A DNA stretch of 64,000 nt, from contig NZ_CACTIA010000005.1 of the NCBI RefSeq assembly GCF_902712915.1, positions 1,302,001 through 1,366,000 on the forward strand. The letters are read 5' to 3'. Below are positions 34,125 to 41,852 of this stretch, one piece after another. Each line of letters starts with the position of its first letter. Within the stretch, counting starts at the first letter, position 1. The position numbers and the translations under genes were made by a program. The stretch is from Acidiphilium sp. C61. Lineage in GTDB: Bacteria > Pseudomonadota > Alphaproteobacteria > Acetobacterales > Acetobacteraceae. The notes under the pieces are model-generated. The model was not told where the DNA came from. It saw only the letters and a program-made list of their open reading frames with translations, and made no database searches.

Positions 34125-35168
34125 TCAGCCCTCCACCAGCACATCGGTCCAGAGTTCGGATTCATCGGGTTCAGGGCTCTGCTGCGCGAAATCGGCCGCG
34201 TCCTGCACCCGCTTCTTGATGTCGTCGTCGATCGCCTTGAACATCTCGTCGCTCACCCCCAATGCCTCCAGCGCCTTGCGGGCGAGATCGATGCAATCGT
34301 GCTCGGTCCGCATCTTCTGCACCTCCTCGCGGGTGCGGTATTTCGCGGGGTCGGACATCGAGTGGCCGCGATAGCGGTAGGTCTTCATCTCCAGCAGGAA
34401 CGGCCCGTTGCCCGCCCGGCAATGCGCGACCGCCTGCTCGCCCGCTTCCTTGACGGCCTGAACGTCCATCCCGTCCACCTGCAGGCCCGGAATGCTCCAG
34501 GGCGCGCCGTTCTGGCTGAGATCGCGCGAGGCCGACGCGCGCTCGACGCTGGTGCCCATGCCGTAGCGGTTGTTCTCGATGATGAAGATCACCGGCAGTT
34601 TCATCAGCGCCGCGAGGTTGAAGCTCTCGAACACCTGGCCCTGGTTCGAGGCGCCCTCGCCGAAATAGGTCAGGCAGACGCGGTCATTGCCGCGATAGTG
34701 ATTGGCGAAGGCAAGGCCCGCGCCGAGCGAGACCTGCGCGCCGACGATGCCGTGCCCGCCGAAGAAGCCCTTCTCCTTCGAGAACATGTGCATCGAGCCG
34801 CCCTTGCCCTTGGAATAGCCGCCGGCACGGCCGGTCAGCTCGGCCATCACACCTTTCGGGTCCATGTCGCAGGCAATCATGTGGCCGTGATCGCGATAGG
34901 AGGTGATCACCTGGTCGCCCGGCTCGATCGCCAGCTGCATGCCGGTCACCACCGCTTCCTGCCCGATATACAGATGGCAGAACCCGCCGATCAGCCCCAT
35001 GCCGTAGAGCTGCCCGGCCTTTTCCTCGAACCGTCGGATCAGCAGCATCTTCCCGTAGGCGGCGAGCAATTCGTCCCGGTCCATCGCCGGCTGTCTCTGG
35101 CTGGTCCGCCTGCGGGCGGCTGGCTGGGCTTTTGCGCCTGTCGGTCTGGTGCGGCTGGCCACGATCAT
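34125..35168 (-). CDS. pdhA: Pyruvate dehydrogenase E1 alpha subunit
   Basis: A 347-residue E1-alpha: [38 protein letters not shown] and the thiamin-diphosphate site [16 protein letters not shown] ... ENNRYGMGT. The phosphorylation-loop equivalent [16 protein letters not shown] is kept. I place the start at 35168 (MIVASRTRP) with GGAGGGGA just upstream, although spacing is short; in-frame starts further up exist. It is the first gene of the pdh-lpd-lipA run after a 230-bp gap containing palindromes. Confidence 0.92.
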   Translation of the reverse strand: MIVASRTRPTGAKAQPAARRRTSQRQPAMDRDELLAAYGKMLLIRRFEEKAGQLYGMGLIGGFCHLYIGQEAVVTGMQLAIEPGDQVITSYRDHGHMIACDMDPKGVMAELTGRAGGYSKGKGGSMHMFSKEKGFFGGHGIVGAQVSLGAGLAFANHYRGNDRVCLTYFGEGASNQGQVFESFNLAALMKLPVIFIIENNRYGMGTSVERASASRDLSQNGAPWSIPGLQVDGMDVQAVKEAGEQAVAHCRAGNGPFLLEMKTYRYRGHSMSDPAKYRTREEVQKMRTEHDCIDLARKALEALGVSDEMFKAIDDDIKKRVQDAADFAQQSPEPDESELWTDVLVEG

Positions 35169-35229
35169 TCCCCTCCGTCGGTTGATGGTCTTCTCCATGC
35201 GTCGGATCGACCGATCAAAGCAAGCGGGA

Positions 35230-35286
35230 ATTGAAAATTCAATGATGTTGCAATGCAATATTCAAGTTAACCGAAAAATGGTTAAC
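35230..35286. promoter_or_regulatory. Cluster of palindromes upstream of pdhA
   Basis: Three inverted repeats lie 60-120 nt upstream of the pdhA start: ATTGAAAATTCAAT (35230-35243), TTGC-AAT-GCAA (about 35247-35258) and GTTAACC-GAAAAAT-GGTTAAC (35266-35286). The stretch is AT-rich compared with its surroundings. They are plausible promoter/operator elements for the pdh operon; the binding protein is unknown. Confidence 0.5.
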
Positions 35287-35376
35287 TCACTGGGGCCACA
35301 AGGTGTGCCGGGGCGGCTGGCGCCACGCACGCCTTTCATGCAGGGCAGCATGACCCGCCGCAGGAAGCAGGGAGGA

Positions 35377-35396
35377 CATCATCCGATCGGATGATG
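35377..35396. repeat. Minimal hairpin related to the repeat family
   Basis: The perfect 20-bp palindrome CATCATCCGATCGGATGATG equals the outer part of the left hairpin joined to its own complement. It is immediately downstream of ftsB, whose TAG stop lies just beyond its right edge. It probably acts as a terminator. Confidence 0.55.
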
Positions 35397-35398
35397 CC

Positions 35399-35791
35399 CT
35401 ACGGATGCGCTCCTGGCCGGGCTTCGGGCTGCCCGGCTTCGGGCTGCGCCGGCGCGGCCTGCCCGCCGGCGCCGGCCGTCGTGCCATCTGCCGCCGGCTT
35501 GCCGAGCGGCACTGCCAGATCGTCGGGAGCGGCGAGGTTGAGAATCGCCCTCGCCTGCTCGTTGAGCATGTCCGGCGCAATGGCATGGTGGCCCAGCGCG
35601 TTCACCCGCGCCTGCCAGCGGTCGCGCCGGGTCGAGACAGCGTGAAGGGCCTGCTGGTCCTGCGCCAGAACCGCCTGATCGCGGCGCTGGGCGACGATGC
35701 CACGCGAGCCGTTGATGGCGTTGAAGACGAAATATCCCGTCACGGCGAGAAACAGGAACGGCAGGACAAGCCCGCGCAGGCGCCGCTTCAT
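35399..35791 (-). CDS. FtsB/DivIC-type septum formation initiator
   Basis: A 130-residue bitopic membrane protein: a short basic cytosolic N-terminus, one membrane helix (residues 8-25, LVLPFLFLAVTGYFVFNA), a coiled coil (about 35-75) and the conserved MLNEQARAILNLAAPDDLAV. The C-terminus is a Pro/Ala/Gly-rich tail with an EAGQPEARPG repeat. It takes part in divisome assembly with FtsL and FtsQ. Its place just upstream of pdhA is usual in alphaproteobacteria. Confidence 0.85.
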   Translation of the reverse strand: MKRRLRGLVLPFLFLAVTGYFVFNAINGSRGIVAQRRDQAVLAQDQQALHAVSTRRDRWQARVNALGHHAIAPDMLNEQARAILNLAAPDDLAVPLGKPAADGTTAGAGGQAAPAQPEAGQPEARPGAHP

Positions 35792-35993
35792 CGCGGTCTC
35801 CGGACAGGGCGGAACATCGGCTGCAACGTGATCACCTTCCCTGCATGCCCGCCCGCCGGGGGGTTTCGCAAGAGGCTATCCCGGCATGGGCCGGGGGTGA
35901 AAGTTTTGTAAGCCACAATTCGCCCTGAAATCAGCCGTTTCGGCGCCATCATATCATGGTGTGTGGCGGATCGAGACGACAGGAGATTTCGAC

Positions 35994-36317
35994 ATGAACG
36001 CACGAAGCACAGGTTCGGCCCGATGGCTCGGCAGGATCATCGCGGCGGCACTGGTGGCCGGGATCGGCCTCGCGGCGACCGGTGCAACGGCCTATGCCGA
36101 CCCGCCCTGGGGCCATGACGGCGGCGACCGCGGCGAGTGGCATCACCGCGACTGGCACCATCATGACTGGCACCATGACTGGCATCACGAGGACGACGAT
36201 GGCTGGCATGGCGGATATGCCTATGCGCCGCCCCCCGCCTATTACGCGCCGCCGCCGCCGGTCTATGTCGGCCCGCCGAGCGTTTCCTTCGGCGTGAACA
36301 TTCCCCTCGCTCACTGA
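35994..36317 (+). CDS. Secreted His/Asp/Trp-rich protein
   Basis: A 107-residue exported protein. The start at 35994 follows CAGGAGATTTCGAC. The signal peptide covers about residues 1-36 (membrane stretch IIAAALVAGIGLAATGATAYA). The mature part opens with tandem W-H-H-D/R repeats (residues 50-75, WHHRDWHHHDWHHDWHHE) followed by a Pro/Tyr-rich stretch (YAYAPPPAYYAPPPPVYVGPP). The composition suggests periplasmic metal or haem binding; the function is unknown. The 3' end overlaps the convergent L,D-transpeptidase gene by 7 nt. Confidence 0.7.
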   Translation: MNARSTGSARWLGRIIAAALVAGIGLAATGATAYADPPWGHDGGDRGEWHHRDWHHHDWHHDWHHEDDDGWHGGYAYAPPPAYYAPPPPVYVGPPSVSFGVNIPLAH

Positions 36318-36823
36318 ACCATGATCGCCCGCAGCCCGGCCTTCAGCATCGCCTGAAGGTCGGCCAGGGCAAGGGCGATGCACCCCTCGGTCGGCGACCA
36401 GTCCGCCCGGGCGACATGCAGGAAAATCGCCGATCCCGCGCCCCGCACCACCGGATCGTCGTTCCAGCCGAGCACTCCGACCACATCATACACCCCGTCC
36501 TCCCGCCAGAGCGCCTCGTGACGCGCCTCGTGCGGCAAGCGGATCATGCGGTTGTAGTCGGGATGGGCGGGATCATCGCACCAGCCATCATCCGGCGCCA
36601 TCGGCTCGCGCGGCACCGCGCATGAAGGCGATGCCAGCCGGTCGGCCCGGTAGATCACCCGGCGCAACGGCAGCAGGCCGCGCGGGGTGGCGCCATCGCC
36701 CTCGCGCTTGTGCGCGGCGATGCCACCGCGACCCAGTGCGGCGCGGCAGCGCAGCCCGGCGCCCGGCAGGACGATGGTGGAATCCGGCAGGAGAATCGCG
36801 GTCGTCTCGTCAGATCCGGACAT
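36311..36823 (-). CDS. L,D-transpeptidase (YkuD) family protein, no signal peptide
   Basis: A 170-residue YkuD-domain protein. The catalytic site is HVARADWSPTEGCIAL, with the His and Cys of the family (usual form HGT...SxGC.R/A). A conserved KREGDGATPRG segment lies near residue 40. No signal sequence or anchor is visible at the chosen start, unusual for an enzyme that cross-links peptidoglycan; this fits the short single-domain form (related to YafK/ErfK-like DUF subfamilies) seen in alphaproteobacteria. It is followed 6 nt later by ribA on the same strand. Confidence 0.78.
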   Translation of the reverse strand: MSGSDETTAILLPDSTIVLPGAGLRCRAALGRGGIAAHKREGDGATPRGLLPLRRVIYRADRLASPSCAVPREPMAPDDGWCDDPAHPDYNRMIRLPHEARHEALWREDGVYDVVGVLGWNDDPVVRGAGSAIFLHVARADWSPTEGCIALALADLQAMLKAGLRAIMVQ

Positions 36824-36829
36824 CGTTGC

Positions 36830-37984
36830 CTAGTCCAGCAGGTGGCCGAAGCGACGCGCCTTCGTCCGCAGATAGGCATCATTCACCCCGTTCGGCGCGA
36901 TGACGTGCGGCACCCGCTCGGCGACATCGACGCCGCAGGCGGCAAGCCCGGCCACCTTGTCCGGGTTGTTGGTCAGCAGCCGGATATGATCGAGGCCGAG
37001 CGCCGCGAGCATCGCGGCGGCGATGTGGAAATCCCGCTCATCCGCCTGCCAGCCCAGCGCGCGGTTGGCATCGAGCGTGTCGAGGCCACGATCCTGCAAC
37101 GTATAGGCCCGCAGCTTGTTGATCAGCCCGATCCCCCGCCCCTCTTGCGCAAGATACAGCACGACGCCGCCGCCCGCCTCCGCCATCAGCCGGATCGCCC
37201 CCTTGAGCTGCGGCCCGCAATCGCACCGCAGCGAGCCCAGCAGGTCGCCGGTGAAGCACTCGGAATGGATGCGCACGAGCGGCGCGGCCTGGGAGCGCGG
37301 ATCGCCGACCAGGATCGCCATGTGCTCGATCCCCTGGTCGAGCGCGCGGAAGGCGACGAGCCGTGCATCGGGCGCATCGTCGAGCGGCACCGCGACCTCG
37401 GCGACCCGGTGAAGTGTGGCGGCGACGTTGGCGTTGTAACCGAGCAGGTCCGCCGCCGGCACGGCGAGCAGCCCGCTGCCGAGCGGGAGCGACGCCCAGC
37501 CAGGCCGCACCGGTGCGGCGATCATCGCCGGCAGCAGGCGGGCGAGCTTGCCGAGGGCGAGGGCGGCATCGGCAAGCGGGGGCGGCTCCATCCGCCGGAA
37601 CCCCGGCATGATCTGGTCGAGCGTCGGGTCCGCGAGGCGACGCAGCGTCGCGGGGTCGATCAGCGGCCGTGCGAGTTCGAGCGCGACGGCCGGCGCCGCA
37701 TCGTCGAGGCTTTGCCGCAGGATCGCCGCCGCCCGCGCCGGGGCGAGCAGCAGTGTGGCACCAGCCCGCCCGAGGCGGTCGATCAGATGCAGCCCCTCGG
37801 CCCCCACCGTCTCGGCTGGTGCAGCGATCAGCGGCTGCGGCCCGGCAAGAATGACCGGCACGCCGCGCCGCGCCTCGCCAATGGCGCGGTGAACAGCCCG
37901 CGTGCGCGCCGGATCGAGCTGCGCCGGCGCTTCAGCGGCGGAGGAGGCCGGGCCCGGCCTCCCGGGAACATGGGAGTGCGTCAT
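36830..37984 (-). CDS. ribA: GTP cyclohydrolase II with N-terminal extension
   Basis: A 384-residue protein. Residues about 190-370 are a complete GTP cyclohydrolase II: the zinc ligands in CFTGDLLGSLRCDCG, the catalytic YLAQEGRGIGLINKL and LLTNNPDKVAGL. The first 180 residues are an alphaproteobacterial extension of unknown role, without the RibB (DHBP synthase) active-site residues I would expect. It opens GTP for riboflavin synthesis. The start at 37984 is chosen over the one at 38023 because the upstream residues look non-coding. No FMN riboswitch is visible upstream. Confidence 0.85.
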   Translation of the reverse strand: MTHSHVPGRPGPASSAAEAPAQLDPARTRAVHRAIGEARRGVPVILAGPQPLIAAPAETVGAEGLHLIDRLGRAGATLLLAPARAAAILRQSLDDAAPAVALELARPLIDPATLRRLADPTLDQIMPGFRRMEPPPLADAALALGKLARLLPAMIAAPVRPGWASLPLGSGLLAVPAADLLGYNANVAATLHRVAEVAVPLDDAPDARLVAFRALDQGIEHMAILVGDPRSQAAPLVRIHSECFTGDLLGSLRCDCGPQLKGAIRLMAEAGGGVVLYLAQEGRGIGLINKLRAYTLQDRGLDTLDANRALGWQADERDFHIAAAMLAALGLDHIRLLTNNPDKVAGLAACGVDVAERVPHVIAPNGVNDAYLRTKARRFGHLLD

Positions 37985-38199
37985 GATGCCATGATATAGG
38001 ACGCGCCGGCATGGTTTCGCCATACGCCACCGCTTCGGTGCAACGCGGCGGTTTCATGCCGCGATCACACGCATGTGAGCGCGATCATGGAGTTTTTATA
38101 ATGAAACACCCGCGAATCGGGGCTGTTGAACTATGTGAATGTGAAGCAAACTCTCTAAAGACAGGGTGAGCGCCCGGTTCGCGACGGAGATTTGAGGAA

Positions 38200-38922
38200 A
38201 TGGGACATATGAACAACATTCACCCCATCCTGGTCGTCGATGATGACCTCGCCCTGCGGTCGACCTTGTGCGATCAGTTGCGGGCGGAACATGAATTCGC
38301 GCCGGGCGAGGCCGGCTCGATCGCCGAGGCCGAGCGCATGATCGCCGCGGCCGAGCGGAATTACGACGCGATCATCCTCGATGTCGGCCTGCCGGATGGC
38401 GATGGCCGGAATTTCTGCGCCCGCCTGCGCGAGGAGGGGGTGAAGGTGCCGATCATCATGCTCACCGGATCAGGGGCGGAGCAGGATGTCGTCCGGGGGC
38501 TGAATTCCGGCGCGAACGATTACGTGGCCAAGCCGTTCCGCCTCGCCGAGCTGATGGCGCGGCTGCGCGCGCATCTGCGCAATTTCGAGAGCAGCGAGGA
38601 CGCGGTGCTGCAGATCGGCCCGTACACGTTCAGGCCGGCGATGAAGCTCCTGCACGAGCCGTCGCAGAACCGGCGCATCCGCCTGACCGACAAGGAAGCC
38701 GCGATCCTGAAATTCCTCTATCGCGCCGGCGGAAAGTCGGTGGCCCGGCAGGTCCTGCTGAACGAGGTATGGGGCTACAACGCCGCGGTGACGACCCATA
38801 CGCTCGAAACCCATGTCTACCGTCTGCGCCAGAAAATCGAGCCGGAACCGAACCACGCGCGGCTTCTGATCACCGAAGGGGGCGGCTACCGCCTGAGCCA
38901 GCCAGCCACCAACGCGGCGTGA
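38200..38922 (+). CDS. OmpR-type response regulator (orphan)
   Basis: A 240-residue two-domain regulator: a receiver domain (residues 8-125) with acidic pocket DDD, phospho-acceptor Asp61 in IILDVGLPDGDG, Thr in MLTGSG and Lys in YVAKPFRL; then a winged-helix DNA-binding domain (140-235) with TDKEAAILKFLYRAGG, NEVWGYNAAVTTHTLETHVYRLRQKIE. No sensor kinase gene is adjacent. Two ATGs (38200, 38209) are possible; GGAG ten bases before the first supports it. Confidence 0.85.
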   Translation: MGHMNNIHPILVVDDDLALRSTLCDQLRAEHEFAPGEAGSIAEAERMIAAAERNYDAIILDVGLPDGDGRNFCARLREEGVKVPIIMLTGSGAEQDVVRGLNSGANDYVAKPFRLAELMARLRAHLRNFESSEDAVLQIGPYTFRPAMKLLHEPSQNRRIRLTDKEAAILKFLYRAGGKSVARQVLLNEVWGYNAAVTTHTLETHVYRLRQKIEPEPNHARLLITEGGGYRLSQPATNAA

Positions 38923-38955
38923 CGCCTGCGCGCCGTTACGCTATATTACCCTCAC

Positions 38956-39032
38956 GTCTCCGTAGCTCAGCCGGATAGAGCACAGGATTCCTAATCCTGG
39001 GGCCGTGGGTTCGAATCCCGCCGGGGACGCCA
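38956..39032 (+). tRNA. tRNA-Arg (anticodon CCT)
   Basis: A full cloverleaf of 77 nt with encoded CCA: acceptor GTCTCCG / CGGGGAC, D arm GCTC...GAGC, anticodon stem CAGGA / TCCTG with loop TTCCTAA (anticodon CCT), T arm with GGTTCGAATCC. It forms the left border of an accessory region with recombinase and IS remnants. Confidence 0.95.
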
Positions 39033-39035
39033 CTC

Positions 39036-39276
39036 TCGAACAAGAGTAATGGCGTCGTTCGGCAGGTCGGTAGGTCGGCAAGAACAGCGCGTAGGCCCCT
39101 TCTGGGCGCGTGCGGCGCAGGTGTGATGGCATAGTCCTTGCCGTTCCGCAGCGTCATGCCCGCACCGCAATGAGTACAGATGGCAATGCCCGCCAGCAAG
39201 GTGGGCGAGCGGATCACCCGCGCGGACTTTGTGTTCGGTGTCGCGCGGCGATCAACGTGAGGATCCGGCGTCAATC
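39036..39276 (-). pseudogene. Serine recombinase remnant (zinc-ribbon part)
   Basis: On the minus strand one frame reads SPTLLAGIAICTHCGAGMTL-RNGK, the start of the recombinase zinc beta-ribbon of large serine recombinases. After a frameshift near 39135 a second frame reads HTCAARAQKGPTRCSC, matching the rest of that domain (usual form YYTC...C). The catalytic resolvase domain is absent, and the fragment ends against the 3' side of tRNA-Arg. It is probably what is left of an integrative element's recombinase. Confidence 0.6.
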
Positions 39277-39364
39277 AGGATGAGCAGACGGCGTTGCGCT
39301 GGCAGCCGCAAGGGCCGGTTTCAGCACGTTCGCGGGTTGCGCGCGTCTCAGCCAGATCCTCGCG

Positions 39365-39729
39365 CTACACCGCGCAGGCGACAAGGGCCGCGAAGATCTC
39401 CTGCCAGAGGCCACGCTGGCTCCAGCGGTTGAACCGGTTGAACACCGTGGTTCGTGGCCCATAGGCCTCAGGAAGCGCTCGCCATCGCAAGCCCTCGCGA
39501 AAGCGATGCAGGATGCCGCTCAGCACCCGGCGGTCATCAACCCGAGGCTTGCCGCCAAGCTTCGGCAGCAATGGTTCGATCGCAGCCCATTTAGAGCATC
39601 TTTATCCGATCAGATGGAATCTTCTGATCGGATAAAGATGCTCTAATTATCAACAAGATAGAGCACAACATCCGATCCGGATGGATCGGAACGTGCTCTA
39701 GTGTCGTTCAGCCAGAATAGTTCCGCCAT
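39365..39729 (-). pseudogene. IS5-type transposase fragment, interrupted by a hairpin repeat
   Basis: The gene starts at 39729 after GGAGGACTTGGAAC and reads MAELFWLNDT, is broken by a 105-bp hairpin repeat (39594-39698), then continues WAAIEPLLPKLGGKPRVDDR and on to GLWQEIFAALVACAV and a stop. These are the first ~85 residues of an IS5-family (IS427/IS1031-like) transposase, including the DUF4096-type N-terminal domain. The catalytic part is missing. Joining the two parts across the repeat (minus one TA) restores an open frame, NDTKWAAI. Confidence 0.85.
39594..39698. mobile_element. Full two-hairpin repeat inserted in the IS5-type transposase
   Basis: A 105-bp element, GAGCATCTTTATCCGATC ... 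GGAACGTGCTC, flanked by TA on each side (39592-39593 and 39699-39700). Both hairpins and the linker are intact, and the left hairpin is an almost perfect 50-bp palindrome. Because excision with one TA copy restores the transposase frame, this copy shows the element inserted at a TA dinucleotide and duplicated it. Confidence 0.88.
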
Positions 39730-39999
39730 GTTCCAAGTCCTCCGAACAGACTTGAATCAGACGTCTCGTAGTCATGGTAATATATAAAAATATATTTTTT
39801 GATCAAGACCAGCAAAAGAACTCGCATGGAAAATTTATTTATTTCTGCACGACTGAATATTTATGCCTCCATAGGGCATATAACGGTCCCGATTGATCAT
39901 TTTTTGAGTTATCCTGAACCATTCAGATCATAAAATCAGCATCTTACTTTTCCTTGGAGACCGCTTTGGTCGCTTACACACTTTCCCATCCGGCTCCGC
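39730..39999. other. AT-rich gene-free stretch
   Basis: The first 45 nt are probably the terminal region of the IS5-type element (ACGTCTCGTAGTCATGG). From about 39775 to 39955 it is rich in A/T, with no supported frame. It separates the IS remnant from the GntR gene. Confidence 0.5.
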
Positions 40000-40707
40000 C
40001 TATCCCGCGAGTGACAAGGCGGCGTTACGCAGATCCGCTTCGATCACCGTCGCGGTGCGCATGTAATGCGCCTGCAGCAACGAAACCGCCTGCTCCTGGT
40101 CATGGCTCAGCACCGCCTGCAAAATGGCGTCATGCTCGGCGCTGACCTTGCGCACCCGGAACACCTTGCGAATGGAAATCATCCGGTAGCGGTAGAGCCG
40201 GTCGGCCAGCTGCATGCAGAAGCCGATCAAGGGCCGTGAGGCGCAGTTTTCGATCAGCCGGTCGTGAAACGCCCGGTGCAGCACCTCCCAAGCGGGGTTA
40301 TCCTCGAATTGCTCGGGATTCAGCGAGCGCGGTGTGCGGGCGAGGCGGTGATGCGCCACCAGCAGCGCCTCCTCCCAGGCCGGCGTGGCGTTCTGCATCG
40401 ATTCGCGCAGCCCCAGCCCTTCCACCCAGCAGCGCGTGCGGGTCAGCTCGTTCAACTCCTCCAGGCTGATCGGCGTCACCGAAAAGCCGCGCTGTTCGCG
40501 GCCGATCACCAGCTCCTCGATGACCAGCCGGTTCAGCGCCTCGCGCAGCGGGGTTTGCCCGGTTCCGTACTGGTCCATCAGGAAACGCAAGGAGAGTTTC
40601 TGTCCCGGCTCAAGCCGCGCGGCCAGAATATCATTCTTCAGCCGCTCATAGATGCTGGTTGCCAGGGTCGTGGCGTTGTCGGGGGGCTCTTTGGCTGGGT
40701 CGATCAT
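40000..40707 (-). CDS. GntR family regulator with FCD domain
   Basis: A 235-residue regulator. The N-terminal winged helix (residues 15-80) has SIYERLKNDILAARLEPGQ and LRFLMDQYGTGQTPLREALNRL; the C-terminal FCD ligand-binding domain has the metal-site histidines in HRAFHDRLIENC and SAEHDAILQAVLSHD. The ATG at 40707 begins MIDPAKEPP; a TTG 27 nt upstream is also open. It is divergent from the catabolic cluster, with about 100 bp between the starts, and probably represses it until a pathway metabolite binds. Confidence 0.85.
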   Translation of the reverse strand: MIDPAKEPPDNATTLATSIYERLKNDILAARLEPGQKLSLRFLMDQYGTGQTPLREALNRLVIEELVIGREQRGFSVTPISLEELNELTRTRCWVEGLGLRESMQNATPAWEEALLVAHHRLARTPRSLNPEQFEDNPAWEVLHRAFHDRLIENCASRPLIGFCMQLADRLYRYRMISIRKVFRVRKVSAEHDAILQAVLSHDQEQAVSLLQAHYMRTATVIEADLRNAALSLAG

Positions 40708-40740
40708 GTTGTTGCTTATACAAAAAACTCTCAAACAAAA

Positions 40741-40754
40741 AAATTTATAAATTT
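40741..40754. promoter_or_regulatory. Perfect 14-bp AT palindrome between GntR gene and catabolic cluster
   Basis: AAATTTATAAATTT lies in the divergent intergenic region, 34 nt from the regulator start and 55 nt from the first catabolic gene. Its symmetry and place suggest an operator for the GntR protein. Confidence 0.45.
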
Positions 40755-40808
40755 ATTGCTTCGATGGTAGTTTTGTGCATTTTATCGAGGGTAGCGAACG
40801 AGGGGGAA

Positions 40809-41852
40809 ATGGCGAAAGCTTGGTCAATCAAAGCCTGTGGCTGTGCGGGGGTAGATGTGCATTGCCATATCGTGCCCTCCAGCTTTCCGGCCGCACCGGC
40901 GGGGATGCAGGCCGGCTGGCCCAGCCTGCGCCAGGATGGCTGCGGCCACGGCACGTTGATCATCGACGCCAAGCCGTATCGCACCGTCTCCGCCGCGTGC
41001 TGGGAGGCACGTCGACGGCTTGAGGACATGGACCGCATGGGCATTGCCGTGCAGGCGCTCTCGCCGATGCCGGAGCTGTTCAGCTATTGGCTCCCGGCCC
41101 AGGCGGGGGCAGCGCTGATCCGCCATGTCAACGATATGATCGCGGCATTGCTCGGCGAAGGGCAGGGACGCTTCGTCGGTCTGGCGGGGGTGCCTTTGCA
41201 GGATCTCGATCTGGCGGTCGAGGAACTGCGCCGGGTCATGGCCATTCCCGGGTTTCGCGGTGTCGAGATCGGCAGCAATATCAACGAAATGCCGATCGGC
41301 GATCCACGGCTGCGGCCGTTCTTCACCGAGGCCGCGCGGCTGGGGGCGGCGGTGTTCGTGCATGCCGTGCGCCCGGCGGGCATGGCACGGCTGGTCGGCC
41401 CCGCGCCCCTGCAGCAGGTGCTCGGCTATCCCACGGATGTCGGGCTGGCCCTCGCCTCCGCGATCACCGGCGGCCTGGTCCGGGATTGTCCCGGTCTGCG
41501 GCTGGGCTTCAGCCATGGCGGCGGCAGCTTCGCCGCGCTGCTGCCCCGGTTGCGGCGCGGCTATGAGGTGTTTCCGGCCCTGCGCGAGGCGCTGGATGAG
41601 TGCCCGACCATCACCGCGCGCCGGCTCTACGTGGACTCCCTGGTGTTCGAGCCGGACTGGCTTTCCCGGCTGGTCACGCTGTTCGGGGCCGAGCGGGTCA
41701 TGCTCGGCACCGATTATCCATTCAATTTCAGCGAGGCGGCGCCGTGCGATCAGGTCAACGCCGCATGTCCCGACGCGGCGTTGCGCCAGCGTCTGATCCA
41801 GCGCAACGCGCTCGCCTTCCTGGCCATGGGTGAGGTGCAAGATGCCGCCTGA
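40809..41852 (+). CDS. ACMSD-like amidohydrolase (decarboxylase family)
   Basis: A 347-residue amidohydrolase-2 (TIM-barrel) protein of the aminocarboxymuconate-semialdehyde decarboxylase group, which includes non-oxidative aromatic decarboxylases. Metal-site residues are visible in DVHCHIVPSSF (HxH), GFSHGGGSFAALLP and LGTDYPFNFS; the substrate-proximal region is FVGLAGVPLQDLDLAVEEL. The start at 40809 follows GAGGGGGAA. It is the first gene of the cluster and overlaps the next by 11 nt. It may decarboxylate a ring-cleavage product or the aromatic acid itself; hydrolysis cannot be excluded. Confidence 0.8.
   Translation: MAKAWSIKACGCAGVDVHCHIVPSSFPAAPAGMQAGWPSLRQDGCGHGTLIIDAKPYRTVSAACWEARRRLEDMDRMGIAVQALSPMPELFSYWLPAQAGAALIRHVNDMIAALLGEGQGRFVGLAGVPLQDLDLAVEELRRVMAIPGFRGVEIGSNINEMPIGDPRLRPFFTEAARLGAAVFVHAVRPAGMARLVGPAPLQQVLGYPTDVGLALASAITGGLVRDCPGLRLGFSHGGGSFAALLPRLRRGYEVFPALREALDECPTITARRLYVDSLVFEPDWLSRLVTLFGAERVMLGTDYPFNFSEAAPCDQVNAACPDAALRQRLIQRNALAFLAMGEVQDAA

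Noticed and set aside
36830..37984. Bifunctional RibBA
   Set aside because: The N-terminal 180 residues do not show the DHBP synthase active-site motifs; only the GTP cyclohydrolase II half is supported.
37985..38199. FMN riboswitch upstream of ribA
   Set aside because: The 5' region of ribA lacks the conserved RFN-element sequences; only short non-specific stems are seen.
38956..39032. Direct repeat of the tRNA-Arg 3' end as an att site pair
   Set aside because: I looked for a second copy of the tRNA 3' segment near the inferred right border (47.6-47.9 kb) and did not see one.
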